Assembly (NCBI GenBank): GCA_023459215.1
Contig: JAEWVF010000006.1
Span: forward strand, 1-58,574
Reading direction: 5' to 3'
Length of the DNA: 58,574 bases
Origin: Chloroflexota bacterium
GTDB taxonomy: Bacteria; Chloroflexota; Anaerolineae; Anaerolineales; Villigracilaceae
In this document: positions 38,901-46,778 of the stretch, one piece after another
Numbering within the stretch: the stretch's first letter is position 1
Layout of the letters: every line of letters starts with the position of its first letter
Translations under genes and position numbers: made by a program
The notes under the pieces: model-generated
Seen by the model: only the letters and a program-made list of their open reading frames with translations
What the model was told of the DNA's origin: nothing
Database searches by the model: none

Positions 38901-41154
38901 TTGTCAGCGGATAACGCTCCGGTACGCGGGTGGTTGTGCCCCACTGGCGGTTGGAACTGATGAAGAGGTAATCGCCCTGGTCGAGACCGGTGTAGAAGAG
39001 ATTTAGTTTGTCTTCGTTATCGTCCCAATAGGCCTGGAATTTCAAGCCGCCTTCGTAAATGCCGCCATAACCATCGTACCCATCCATGCGCAGCGGCAGG
39101 CCATCGTCCCAATCCGTTTCGCTGACCGGGGCCGAGCCGGAAAAACTCAAGTGGCCGCTGGCTTCGATGCGAATGTAATACGTCTGCTCTGCTTCAAGAG
39201 TGGCAGGGGTTTCAAAAGAAACCGTGTAGGGGCGGCCGCGCGGATTGTCGCGGGGCGTAAAATCGGCCTGAACCGTGGCGCTGGTCAGGATGGTTTCGGG
39301 GGCAAAGGCAAAATCGCGGGCAATCGTGACCGTCATCACCTGCGGGCCAGCCGCGAGTGGATCAAGAGCATAGGCGAAGGTCAACTCACGCAGTTCGCCG
39401 CTGTATTTGGCAGCAAACTGGGTCACCAGGGGGGTGGCAGGGGTGATGGTAAAGCCGGTCGAATACGGCAGGGGCTGCTGGCGCAGAATCCCATCGCCGT
39501 CAGCGACCATCACGTTGATCGGGCCGGGAACGTTTTGGTAGATCCAGCGGGTGGCCTGGACGCGCGAGTGTTCGCGGGTATAGATGCGGGTAAAAGCGTA
39601 GGCCCAGCCAAAAGTCGCCACAAGCACCGTCAGGCCAAGCAAACCGTACAGCGCCACCATCAGCGGATGTGAACGGCCTTCGCTTTCCGGCTGATCCGGA
39701 TTGGGGGCCAAACGCCAGCGCGGGCCGTTAAAGATAAACCAGGCCGCCATCAGCGCCAGGAAGGGGTAAACGGCCAACTGGTAGCGCATGGTGGGGTTCC
39801 ACTCCAGCGATTGCCAGCCGAGATAAGCGACCGTCCAGAACCAGAACATAATGTGCTTGGGCCAATCACCGCGCAAAATGCGCCAGGCCATATAGGCCAG
39901 GCCGGTAAAAGCCAGGATGCCCAGCGGCCAGCCCAGGCCCCACTGGATGATATTTTCAATCGAAAAAGTTTTCGCACGCCTGGCCCATTGCAACGCGGGA
40001 GGAAAATCCACATCGCCGGATGCCTGGGCGCGCTGCTCGCTGATGACCTGAATCCAGGCCTGGTTGGGGGCAAATCCCAGGAAACCCGGCCCGCTAAACG
40101 CATAGGGCTGGAAGATGCGGAAGGATACAATCGTCAAGAAGGCACCGAGAACGAGGAAACCGGCCAGGGTCCACAGGTAATCGTAGCGGTTAACCGTAAC
40201 TGGAGCCGGGGAGGCCGGCAGGGCATCTTCATCATCAGCCGGATCATCAGCCAACTCATCCATCTCTGACGGGAGAGACTCATCAAGCGGTTCATCCTTG
40301 GTGCGCCAAAAGTGGAGCAGCAAAGCCAGGGGCAAAAGTCCGGCCACTGGCGCGGCATTGATCTTGGAAGCCATCGCCATGCCGGTCGCCAGACCGAACA
40401 AAATCGAATACCAGAACAGGCCCGAGGTGAGAATGCTGCGGGCAACTCCGGCCCAGCCACCCTCCCGCTCGACGCGCATCCGACCGGTGAGCGAAACATC
40501 CAGGGCAAAATAGGCCGCCAGGAGAATGAAGAAGGTGGGGAAGTTATCAACGGTGTAAAAATGCGATTGCTGGATTTGCATGACCGCCAGCGCTGAAAAA
40601 GCCGCGGCCAGCCAGCCAACCCGGCGTCCGTACAGGCGCGAGGCCAACAAATAAAGCAGGAAAATCGAACCCAGATCGATCAGGGCCGACATCTGGCGGC
40701 CCACCAGGGCGATTTCATCGTAGCCGGTCATGCCGGTCAACTCGCCCACCAGACCCACCAGCAGCAACGGCAGGGTGCCATAGACATAGAACCCGTAGCC
40801 GCGGTTGTTCGGGTTGAACGGCGAATTGGCGGTATCGAAATACTCGGAGACCGAAATCCACTGTTTCTGCTCGTTGGGGCAATCGCGGACTGACAGTTCC
40901 GGCAGGTTGCAACCTTTGACCAGCGAAATGGAGCTGGAAACCATCGTCAGGAAACGTTCGTCCGGGTGAAGGTGCTGACTCTGATCCCAATCCGAGACCA
41001 GGACAGGCATCTCAGCCTGGCCGGTCAAGCCAAGCCAAAGCTGGTCGAGCGTCCAGTTTGGCCCAATCAAACGGAAATATGCCCCAACCAACAGGACAAC
41101 CAGTAACGAAATATCCAGCAACAGGGAGAAAAATCGGCGAGAGTTCATAAGCAT
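35947..41154 (-). CDS. Giant GT-C/YYY (DUF2298) fusion membrane protein
   Basis: This 1735-residue protein joins two membrane enzymes. The N-terminal half (about 1-590) is GT-C/ArnT-like, with a first-loop acidic motif DQSQHLHPDERF. A beta-rich outside part follows (about 600-880). The second half (about 960-1735) is a YYY/DUF2298 unit with INYYYYGFVLVG, the DLHxH motif (FIYSDLHAHMIALP), SRVI, RMNTIFKLYMQAW and GLPSVVGWNWHQRQQR. The start overlaps the stop of the preceding gene by one base (TGATG). Its second half is a paralogue of the 844-residue protein at 33060. It may transfer and then modify a lipid-linked sugar, but this is inference. Confidence 0.87.
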   Translation of the reverse strand: MLMNSRRFFSLLLDISLLVVLLVGAYFRLIGPNWTLDQLWLGLTGQAEMPVLVSDWDQSQHLHPDERFLTMVSSSISLVKGCNLPELSVRDCPNEQKQWISVSEYFDTANSPFNPNNRGYGFYVYGTLPLLLVGLVGELTGMTGYDEIALVGRQMSALIDLGSIFLLYLLASRLYGRRVGWLAAAFSALAVMQIQQSHFYTVDNFPTFFILLAAYFALDVSLTGRMRVEREGGWAGVARSILTSGLFWYSILFGLATGMAMASKINAAPVAGLLPLALLLHFWRTKDEPLDESLPSEMDELADDPADDEDALPASPAPVTVNRYDYLWTLAGFLVLGAFLTIVSFRIFQPYAFSGPGFLGFAPNQAWIQVISEQRAQASGDVDFPPALQWARRAKTFSIENIIQWGLGWPLGILAFTGLAYMAWRILRGDWPKHIMFWFWTVAYLGWQSLEWNPTMRYQLAVYPFLALMAAWFIFNGPRWRLAPNPDQPESEGRSHPLMVALYGLLGLTVLVATFGWAYAFTRIYTREHSRVQATRWIYQNVPGPINVMVADGDGILRQQPLPYSTGFTITPATPLVTQFAAKYSGELRELTFAYALDPLAAGPQVMTVTIARDFAFAPETILTSATVQADFTPRDNPRGRPYTVSFETPATLEAEQTYYIRIEASGHLSFSGSAPVSETDWDDGLPLRMDGYDGYGGIYEGGLKFQAYWDDNEDKLNLFYTGLDQGDYLFISSNRQWGTTTRVPERYPLTTTFYYALLGCPPEDDVFRCYSVARPGMFQEQLGYELIQVFESYPTLDLGNFGFWEINTQFAEEAFSVYDHPKVLLFKKSDSYDPQVVRNILGRVDLTQAVHLTPLRASSFPGGEMTPRVCLGQPTLCHMLGAPEAAQLTGQGLGTTSFGMMLSSERFAIQRAGGTWSELFSYDYLQNRFPLLGLLLWYVFLLFLGAATYPLLRLLLPGLRDGGYPLARFAGLMLLSWLSWFSASLGSVYSRPAIAASLGLIVLLGLGAAWSQRETIKAEMRSRGRYFLVVEALFLAFFLIDLLIRIGNPDLWHPAKGGERPMDFSYFNAVLKSTTFPPYDPWFAGGYINYYYYGFVLVGTPVKLLGITPSIAYNFILPSLFAMLAIGGFAIAWNLFDRARRQDDSDALERVFDGRFMAGLGASIGLVLVGNLGTIRTIYQALQKVAVGHEQFNALDVLIFQRWGWALQGLYKAVTGAGLQIPMGEWYWNPSRVIPPGDGNEITEFPLFTFIYSDLHAHMIALPIMVLAIAWVVSILFARNLKPWRWLASLAFGGLVIGALRPTNTWDFPTYLALGAIVVLYSIFRYADVGQEKRFGLPPILQRGLLALGGVAVLAFFALALYQPYAQWFGLGYSEVRQWTGSRTPIWSYWTHWGLFLFVIILWMGWETRQWLAQTPLSALNRLKPYRILIELALVLFLAALFLLIFVGGATIAWFILPLAAWALLLILRPDQPDAKRMALFLIGTALAITLFVELFALSGDLGRMNTIFKLYMQAWVMFAVASGLALAVTLSELDQWSLGWRSFWQFGLLALFGGAFLFTLTGSIDKINDRMASGVPLTLDSMEYMAYARYWDSQEMDLSQDYRAIRWLQENVEASPVIVEGHAPEYRWGSRYTIYTGLPSVVGWNWHQRQQRTLTPDTWVFNRVAEVNDFYNTADLAQAREFIEKYEVHYILVGQMERIYYPPGGLLKFESQDGKLWRSVYRDADTVIYEVLP

Positions 41155-43280
41155 CAGGGCAGGTTTACGTTGGTATCGGGGACAGAAAAGACCCAGAAAT
41201 CTTTCCCAATCAGGCCGGGAGCGGCGGTGTGGTAACTGAGCGCGCCTTGCGGGTAAACATCACGCAAGGCGGCAATTGCATCGAAATCGTTATCTTTGAT
41301 AAAGAAAAGCTTGTTGCCCGGCGCAGAAAGCGTGTCACCAATCTGGTCGACCCACAGAACCGGATTGTAATTCGGATCGCCCAGCCAGACCCCAACCAGG
41401 CGCGTATCGATCCAGTAAGGATAGGGAATCACCCAGGCATTTTGACGAACATTGCCAGCAATTTCGAAAGAACTGGTCACCTTGGCAATTTCCGATGTGT
41501 TCCAGGCGCTATAGCGGAATTGCCAGGCATATTTATTAAAGACCAATTCATAGTTCAGGGCCGCCGACCAGGCGATAAACATCGCTGCCAGCAAAACCGC
41601 TCCGCGTCGCCAGCCAAGCTGCTGCAAACCCTGGTACAAAGCATCCAGGGCAAAGGCAACGATAATAAAGACCATGATATAAGCGCCACCGGTGCGGTTC
41701 AAGGATGGGTTTTCCATTGGGAAAGCCAACGAAAGAATCGAGGGCATCATCAAGAGTGGGACAGAGAGGACGAGAAACAGGTCCCGCCAATCGCGCCGGC
41801 GTGAGTAACGCCCAATCAGTACCAGATAGCCGAACACGAAGAAAACCGCTGAAACCACATCCAGCGCTGGACGGTCAAGAACAGAATGAACCCAGATATC
41901 GCCGTTGTCTACATTGAGCATTAGCATGGCATTCTTGAGGTTGTCCAGGAAAATCATCAACGGATTGCCTGGCAAGGGCCGCTCCGTTTCTGCCAGGCGT
42001 GTCATGGAACGGTACACAACTGAATCCGGATGTTCAAAACTGTAACGCAACAAGGGAATGAAGACAAACACCGAAGCCAGCACCAGGATCGAGGCCAAGA
42101 CTAGAGTCTGCTTCCTGATTTCACTGTTGCGCACATGCAGGAGGTAAAGCAGGATGGCAATCACCACCACAACCGGCACAAAGCGGAACGAGCTGTAGCC
42201 ATGCAGACCCAAACCGAGAAACAGCCCCGACAAAATGAAATCGTTGCGGTTCTGGGTGCGCAGCCCACGAATCAAATAGAAGAGTACCGGAGCAGCAAAG
42301 AGCGGATACAGCGGGAAGCGCAACCCTACACGACTGATCACATTCGGCCAATAAGCGAAAGCCGTCAAGGCCAGGGCAAAGAGCGCAACCCGCTTGTTGA
42401 ACAACTCCTTGCCGAGCAGGTAGACATAGGGCAGGGTAAAAAAGCCCGCCAGGGCGGTCCCCAGTTTGAGACTCAAGAAGGAAATACCAGTGCCAAAAAG
42501 TGAGCCCACTGCCAGGGTCAGGTACATTTGGAAAAATTCGCGGCCCGTGTTGCGCTCGAAGAAGATGCTGTACTTGCCCTGGGAAACATCATAAACATCC
42601 AGCAGCTTCTCGGCATGGTCGCTGAAAGGCTCGGCCGGGACGGTATTAATCTCGTAAAAACGATAGAAGATGGCCGCGCCCCAGACAAAGGTCAGCAGGA
42701 TCAGCCACGGGGTGATTTTCAAAGACCAGGACTCGCGATTGAAAAACTCGCGGATTCGTCGCCAGGCTTCGCCCCAGGAAAGATTTGCTACCCATAGGCC
42801 ATATACAAACAGACCAATTGCCAGCAGCCAAAGGGTGACATTCAATCCGGTAAAAAGATTGTTGCCCATGAAGGCAAAAGCAGCCGCGCCAACAAAAAAG
42901 GAAGCAAACAACGGCACGCGCCGGAATTCGCCATGATCAACCGCCGGGAAATCTTCACGCAGACCGGGGATAACCCATTCCGACTTCCAGATCGCCCAGA
43001 CAAAAAAGACCAGGGCGACAAAGTATAAAGATACAGCCAGGATGGGCTGGGGCGCAGGCGGCTCGAGCATGAACTGACCGGAGAAGGCAAACCCCAACGA
43101 AAGCAGGGAACGCCAGGGCAGCCGGCCCAGATTCAGCCCGGCAAAGGGATGACTGACCTCCCTGGGCAAAACAGGCGAGACCGTCTCCAGTTCCGCCGCG
43201 CTCTCAGGAATTTCTATCTTTTCTTGAGACCAGGGATTAAATTTTGATTTCAAATAATCAAGGACGCTCGGTTCTTCCAT
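41154..43280 (-). CDS. GT-C fold (GT39-type) membrane glycosyltransferase-like protein
   Basis: A 708-residue multi-pass protein with a cytoplasmic N-terminal tail of about 60 residues. The acidic first-loop motif may be PAEPFSDHAEKLLDVYDV, and YWPNVISRVGLRFPLYPLFAAP is typical of GT39-like proteins with a dolichyl-phosphate-sugar donor. About 13 helices are visible. The ATG at 43280 is chosen: GGAGG lies 11 bases upstream, and the in-frame TTG at 43325 would overlap the methyltransferase end. The substrate is unknown. Confidence 0.78.
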   Translation of the reverse strand: MEEPSVLDYLKSKFNPWSQEKIEIPESAAELETVSPVLPREVSHPFAGLNLGRLPWRSLLSLGFAFSGQFMLEPPAPQPILAVSLYFVALVFFVWAIWKSEWVIPGLREDFPAVDHGEFRRVPLFASFFVGAAAFAFMGNNLFTGLNVTLWLLAIGLFVYGLWVANLSWGEAWRRIREFFNRESWSLKITPWLILLTFVWGAAIFYRFYEINTVPAEPFSDHAEKLLDVYDVSQGKYSIFFERNTGREFFQMYLTLAVGSLFGTGISFLSLKLGTALAGFFTLPYVYLLGKELFNKRVALFALALTAFAYWPNVISRVGLRFPLYPLFAAPVLFYLIRGLRTQNRNDFILSGLFLGLGLHGYSSFRFVPVVVVIAILLYLLHVRNSEIRKQTLVLASILVLASVFVFIPLLRYSFEHPDSVVYRSMTRLAETERPLPGNPLMIFLDNLKNAMLMLNVDNGDIWVHSVLDRPALDVVSAVFFVFGYLVLIGRYSRRRDWRDLFLVLSVPLLMMPSILSLAFPMENPSLNRTGGAYIMVFIIVAFALDALYQGLQQLGWRRGAVLLAAMFIAWSAALNYELVFNKYAWQFRYSAWNTSEIAKVTSSFEIAGNVRQNAWVIPYPYWIDTRLVGVWLGDPNYNPVLWVDQIGDTLSAPGNKLFFIKDNDFDAIAALRDVYPQGALSYHTAAPGLIGKDFWVFSVPDTNVNLP

Positions 43281-43321
43281 GATGCCACGATCCTCCAATA
43301 AATAAAATTCGCTAATAATTC

Positions 43322-44134
43322 TCAAACTCGGCGGGTAACATAAAATGTGTACGATCCCTTTTCCTGGGGCACAGGCTCATCATAATAGGGACGCAGCAGG
43401 GCCAGCAGCGGGGCAAGATTCCAGCGCGCGGGGATCAAAATCCAGCGATTGAAAAGTTTCTTGCTAAGCAGGGACGGCAAGCCAAAATAATGTCCCCATT
43501 CGAGCACCGCCAGGGCAGACGGCGAAAAATAATGCCAGTATTTCTCAATCCTAAAACCGGCTTTTTCCAAACGGGCCTGCCAGGTTGGAACATCGTCGCA
43601 GTGGTGGTGGCGCGAAATCTTGTTGAAAAACGCGCGGTACGCCGCGGCCAACGGTTTTAATCCAATCGCATCAAAAAAGCGGGCCAGCGAAAGATTCGGC
43701 AGGAAATTGTGGTTGGGAACGCAGAAAACAAACAAAGCGCCCGGCTGCAAAACCCTGGCCGTTTCCGCCAGGACCACATCCAGGTGCGGGATGTGTTCGA
43801 GCACCGAATTGCTGACCGCGCTGGCAAATTGCCCGTCGTGATAAGGCATCGTTCCGCCGTCGGCCTCAACCAACAGCTTGTAAGCATTGAAGTATTTGGC
43901 TTCGTGGATGGGAGCGTGCCACGGGTCCAGGCCCACCTCCAGTTGGCGGTCAAAGGTCAGGCTGGCGAAATGCCCGTCGCCGCAGCCAACATCCAGGGTG
44001 GGGGCGGGAAGGGTAATATCCAGATAAAAACGCGATTCAACCGCCCGCAGCAATCCGCGGAAATAAGGCAGGCTGTTGGTATGCAGGTAGAGAAAATCTT
44101 TGGAATTTTGCCCGGCGTGGATTGGTTTTGACAT
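43322..44134 (-). CDS. SAM-dependent class I methyltransferase
   Basis: A 270-residue methyltransferase with motif I LDVGCGDGHF, acidic motif II VGLDPW and VSNSVLEHIPHLDVVL, PGALFVFCVPNHNF as the post-motif strand. It is like enzymes acting on lipid-linked sugars or quinones, with a C-terminal hydrophobic helix (about 210-240) that may touch the membrane. It starts 21 bases after the LLM gene and precedes the GT-C genes, which suggests a glycan or lipid substrate. That assignment is inference. Confidence 0.88.
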   Translation of the reverse strand: MSKPIHAGQNSKDFLYLHTNSLPYFRGLLRAVESRFYLDITLPAPTLDVGCGDGHFASLTFDRQLEVGLDPWHAPIHEAKYFNAYKLLVEADGGTMPYHDGQFASAVSNSVLEHIPHLDVVLAETARVLQPGALFVFCVPNHNFLPNLSLARFFDAIGLKPLAAAYRAFFNKISRHHHCDDVPTWQARLEKAGFRIEKYWHYFSPSALAVLEWGHYFGLPSLLSKKLFNRWILIPARWNLAPLLALLRPYYDEPVPQEKGSYTFYVTRRV

Positions 44135-44155
44135 GGTTATTGCGCTCCAGGGTTA

Positions 44156-45163
44156 TTATTTTTCGAATTGGGTAACCAAATCATGCCACCACGAGTCTTT
44201 TTCACCAGGCGTAAAAGGCAGGTAAAGGGTCAGGCGGTCTGCCAGGCCGGAATAACGCTGCTTGAGCGCAATGGCCAATTCTTGGGGCGTGTCTGCTTCG
44301 GTTACAAAATTGGTCAAGATTTTATCACTGATAAGGCCGGGCATACTGCCCCACTCCCCGCGCACAGCCAGCCCGGAGAGCTTTTCGGCAATCTCGCCCC
44401 AGCCGTGCAACTCCATCACTGACCGGTAGGAAGGCGTAGAAGCATAAAAAGAAACCTGCTGGCGGCAAAATTCGCGTTCCTGCTCATTGGTCGCGGCAAA
44501 CACCGAAGCGGAAACGACAACCGCATCAAGCGGACGGGTTTCTTTGGCTACCCCGGCCTGGATGGCAGGCCGCAGCACCTCGCGCAGGTAATCAACCGTA
44601 TGGAAAGGATGAACCAGGAAACCGTCGCACAATTCCCCGGCCAGTTTGGCCAGCCCGGTGTTCACCCCGGCAACGTAAATCGGCGGCGGGGCAATCCCCG
44701 GCAGCGGGCCAGGATTGAAAAACGGCGACATCAACGTCACCTTGTAATATTCACCGCGGAAATTAAGCGGGGCCTCGTTCTGCCAGGTGTTCCAGAGCGA
44801 ACGCATCACTTGAACCTGTTCGCGCAGTTTGCCGGTCACCGAGGCCGGCCAATCCATGCCGAAACGGCGTTCGATATGCGCCTTGACCTGAGTCCCCAAA
44901 CCCAGAATGAAGCGGCCTCGCGACTGGGCGGCCAGGTCCCAGGCGGTGTAGGCCAGGGTGGCCGGGGAGCGGGCAAAGGAAACGGCAATCCCAGTTCCCA
45001 TTTGGATGCGGCGGGTGTGTTCGGCGATCAGGGTGTGCGGCAAAAACGGATCGTGCTGAGTCTCCGTTGTCCACAGGCAGGCAAAGCCCAACGCCTCGGC
45101 GGCAACGGCAATCTCTGAAACACGGCCCAGGCCAACCGGGGGCAAGGCGGCATCCAATTTCAT
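44156..45163 (-). CDS. LLM-class F420-dependent oxidoreductase-like protein
   Basis: A 335-residue TIM-barrel flavin/F420 enzyme of the luciferase-like monooxygenase superfamily. The N-terminal LDAALPPVGLGRVSEIAVAAE and TTETQHDPFLP, the SFARSPATLAYTAWDLAAQS segment and the RFILGLGTQVKAHIERRFG region are characteristic of the F420 class known from mycobacteria (TIGR03617-type). The ATG at 45163 has AGGAACT upstream. Its position in an operon with glycosyltransferase genes is not explained. The substrate is unknown. Confidence 0.88.
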   Translation of the reverse strand: MKLDAALPPVGLGRVSEIAVAAEALGFACLWTTETQHDPFLPHTLIAEHTRRIQMGTGIAVSFARSPATLAYTAWDLAAQSRGRFILGLGTQVKAHIERRFGMDWPASVTGKLREQVQVMRSLWNTWQNEAPLNFRGEYYKVTLMSPFFNPGPLPGIAPPPIYVAGVNTGLAKLAGELCDGFLVHPFHTVDYLREVLRPAIQAGVAKETRPLDAVVVSASVFAATNEQEREFCRQQVSFYASTPSYRSVMELHGWGEIAEKLSGLAVRGEWGSMPGLISDKILTNFVTEADTPQELAIALKQRYSGLADRLTLYLPFTPGEKDSWWHDLVTQFEK

Positions 45164-45171
45164 GGCAGTTC

Positions 45172-46227
45172 CTAATCGAGCAGGTAGGCGACAACCCAAT
45201 TGGTAGTCGCTTCGAGAGCCTCGCTGTGGGTGCGCTCATAATTATGGGAGGCATCCACGCCTGGGCCAATCAAGGCAACCGCTACATCCCCGCCGGCGCG
45301 CCAGAAAGCCTCGCCATCGGAGCCGTAGTTGGGATAAATATCAATCTTGTGGGGAATATCGTAAATCCCGGCCAGGCGGCGCAGCTTTTGGCTCAAATCG
45401 TGATGATAGGGGCCGCCGCTGTCCTTGACGCACAAGGTGGCATGGAATTCATCCGACTGCTGGCCGTCGCCGACTGCCGCCATATCGACCGTGACCAGTT
45501 CATGCACATCCGCCGGGATGCCAGCCGCAGCGCCGTGGCCAACCTCCTCATAGTTGCTGATGTGGAAGTAGGTGGTCTGGGTTGGGCGCAGACCAGCTTC
45601 GGCCAGGGTCTTGATGGCCGATACCAGGTTGGCGACGCAAGCCTTGTCGTCCAGGAAACGCGAGCGAACAAAACCTTCCGTAACCTCGGTGCGGGTGTCA
45701 AAAACCACGAAATCGCCGACGCTGATGCCCAGGGCGCGGGTTTCATCGGCACTGGAAGTGCGGGCATCCAGGCGGACTTCCATGCTGTCCTCGGCGCGTT
45801 TGCCCTCGTGGGCAGCCGCCCCGTACACGTGACCGGAAGCCTGTTGGAAGAGATAGGAGCCGCGAATCCGCTTGCCGCCTTGGGCCAGCACCCAGCAGCC
45901 CTCGGTCTCGACGCCGCCGATGACCAGCCCGCCGATACGGGTCAGCTTCAAGCGCCCATTCGGTTTAATCTCCTTGACCATCGCCCCGAGCGTATCGACG
46001 TGGGCCGTCAGCGCGCGCGGAGCATCATCCTTGCGACCCTGCCAGCGCGCAACCAAAGCCCCTTTGCGCGTGCGTGACAGGGTCAGGTCTGACAGCTTGA
46101 AAGAAGTCAGTTCGCGCTCGACCAGGTCAATCGCCAGTTCGGTGTAGCCGGTCGGCGAGGGCGTGTTCAGCAGGCGGACAAGAAAATCGAGCAGATAGGA
46201 GGTGTTGACAGGAGGAAGGGAGGGCAT
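45172..46227 (-). CDS. M42-family metallo-aminopeptidase (FrvX-like)
   Basis: A 351-residue di-metal exopeptidase. Candidate metal ligands are His in TAHVDTLG, Asp in RFLDDKAC, Glu-Glu in SNYEEVGHG, Asp in VTVDMAAVG and His in SHNYERTHSEA. Members form tetrahedral dodecamers that trim peptides in the cytoplasm. AAGGAA precedes the ATG by six bases. It sits after the thioesterase gene (11 bases) and before the LLM gene (eight bases) in the long operon. Confidence 0.9.
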   Translation of the reverse strand: MPSLPPVNTSYLLDFLVRLLNTPSPTGYTELAIDLVERELTSFKLSDLTLSRTRKGALVARWQGRKDDAPRALTAHVDTLGAMVKEIKPNGRLKLTRIGGLVIGGVETEGCWVLAQGGKRIRGSYLFQQASGHVYGAAAHEGKRAEDSMEVRLDARTSSADETRALGISVGDFVVFDTRTEVTEGFVRSRFLDDKACVANLVSAIKTLAEAGLRPTQTTYFHISNYEEVGHGAAAGIPADVHELVTVDMAAVGDGQQSDEFHATLCVKDSGGPYHHDLSQKLRRLAGIYDIPHKIDIYPNYGSDGEAFWRAGGDVAVALIGPGVDASHNYERTHSEALEATTNWVVAYLLD

Positions 46228-46238
46228 GAGTGAGTTCC

Positions 46239-46664
46239 TTAAAGGTGAAGTTTTTCGAAGGTTGCAATCGTCTCGCGCCAGTTCGCCGGCAAAGGCAGGG
46301 TCGCGCCGCTGTGGTAATCGTAAGTCACCAGGACAACCTCGCCCTCAGCCAGGATCGGCCCATCCGGGCCATTGCGCAGGCATTGGGCGACCTTCATCGA
46401 CTTGTTGCCCAGGTGAACGGTCTTAACGCCGACGCGCACATCCATCCCCCATAGCACCGGCGCGCGAAAAGCAACGTGGATATCGGCCAGAATCACACCA
46501 ATATCCATAAACGCAGTGCCTTCAGCAAACAAACCGAGATGTCGCAAATACTGGATACGGGCTTGCTCAAAAAATGTCAGGAATTTGGCATTGTTGAGGT
46601 GGCCCTGGGCGTCAATATCCGCATAGCGGACCTCAATGGGATGATAAAAGTAAAAATCGGTCAC
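46239..46664 (-). CDS. Acyl-CoA thioesterase, 4HBT family
   Basis: A 141-residue hot-dog-fold thioesterase with the family signature RYADIDAQGHLNNAKFLTFFEQAR. The start is GTG at 46664, which lies six bases after a TATAAT -10 box on the minus strand; a longer reading from 46697 would run through that promoter and is rejected. It cleaves acyl-CoA or 4-hydroxybenzoyl-CoA-like thioesters; the substrate is open. It heads the 15-kb operon that ends with the GT-C genes. Confidence 0.88.
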   Translation of the reverse strand: MTDFYFYHPIEVRYADIDAQGHLNNAKFLTFFEQARIQYLRHLGLFAEGTAFMDIGVILADIHVAFRAPVLWGMDVRVGVKTVHLGNKSMKVAQCLRNGPDGPILAEGEVVLVTYDYHSGATLPLPANWRETIATFEKLHL

Positions 46665-46670
46665 AGTACG

Positions 46671-46697
46671 ATTATAAATGTAAAACATCGCGCGCAA
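46671..46697 (-). promoter_or_regulatory. Leaderless promoter of the 15-kb minus-strand operon
   Basis: TATAAT on the minus strand (46676-46671) with a weak TTGCGC -35 (46697-46692). Six bases remain before the GTG start. Confidence 0.6.
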
Positions 46698-46743
46698 TCA
46701 GATTGCCCGAAATTCAAAATACCAAACACCCGGCCTGGCCCAT

Positions 46744-46772
46744 TTCACAAAAAGCGGCTCTAAAGGTACAAT
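46744..46772 (+). promoter_or_regulatory. Leaderless promoter of the plus-strand membrane-protein operon
   Basis: TTCACA (46744-46749), 17 bases, TACAAT (46767-46772), then six bases to the ATG at 46779. There is no ribosome-binding site. Confidence 0.72.
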
Positions 46773-46778
46773 CCGGTT

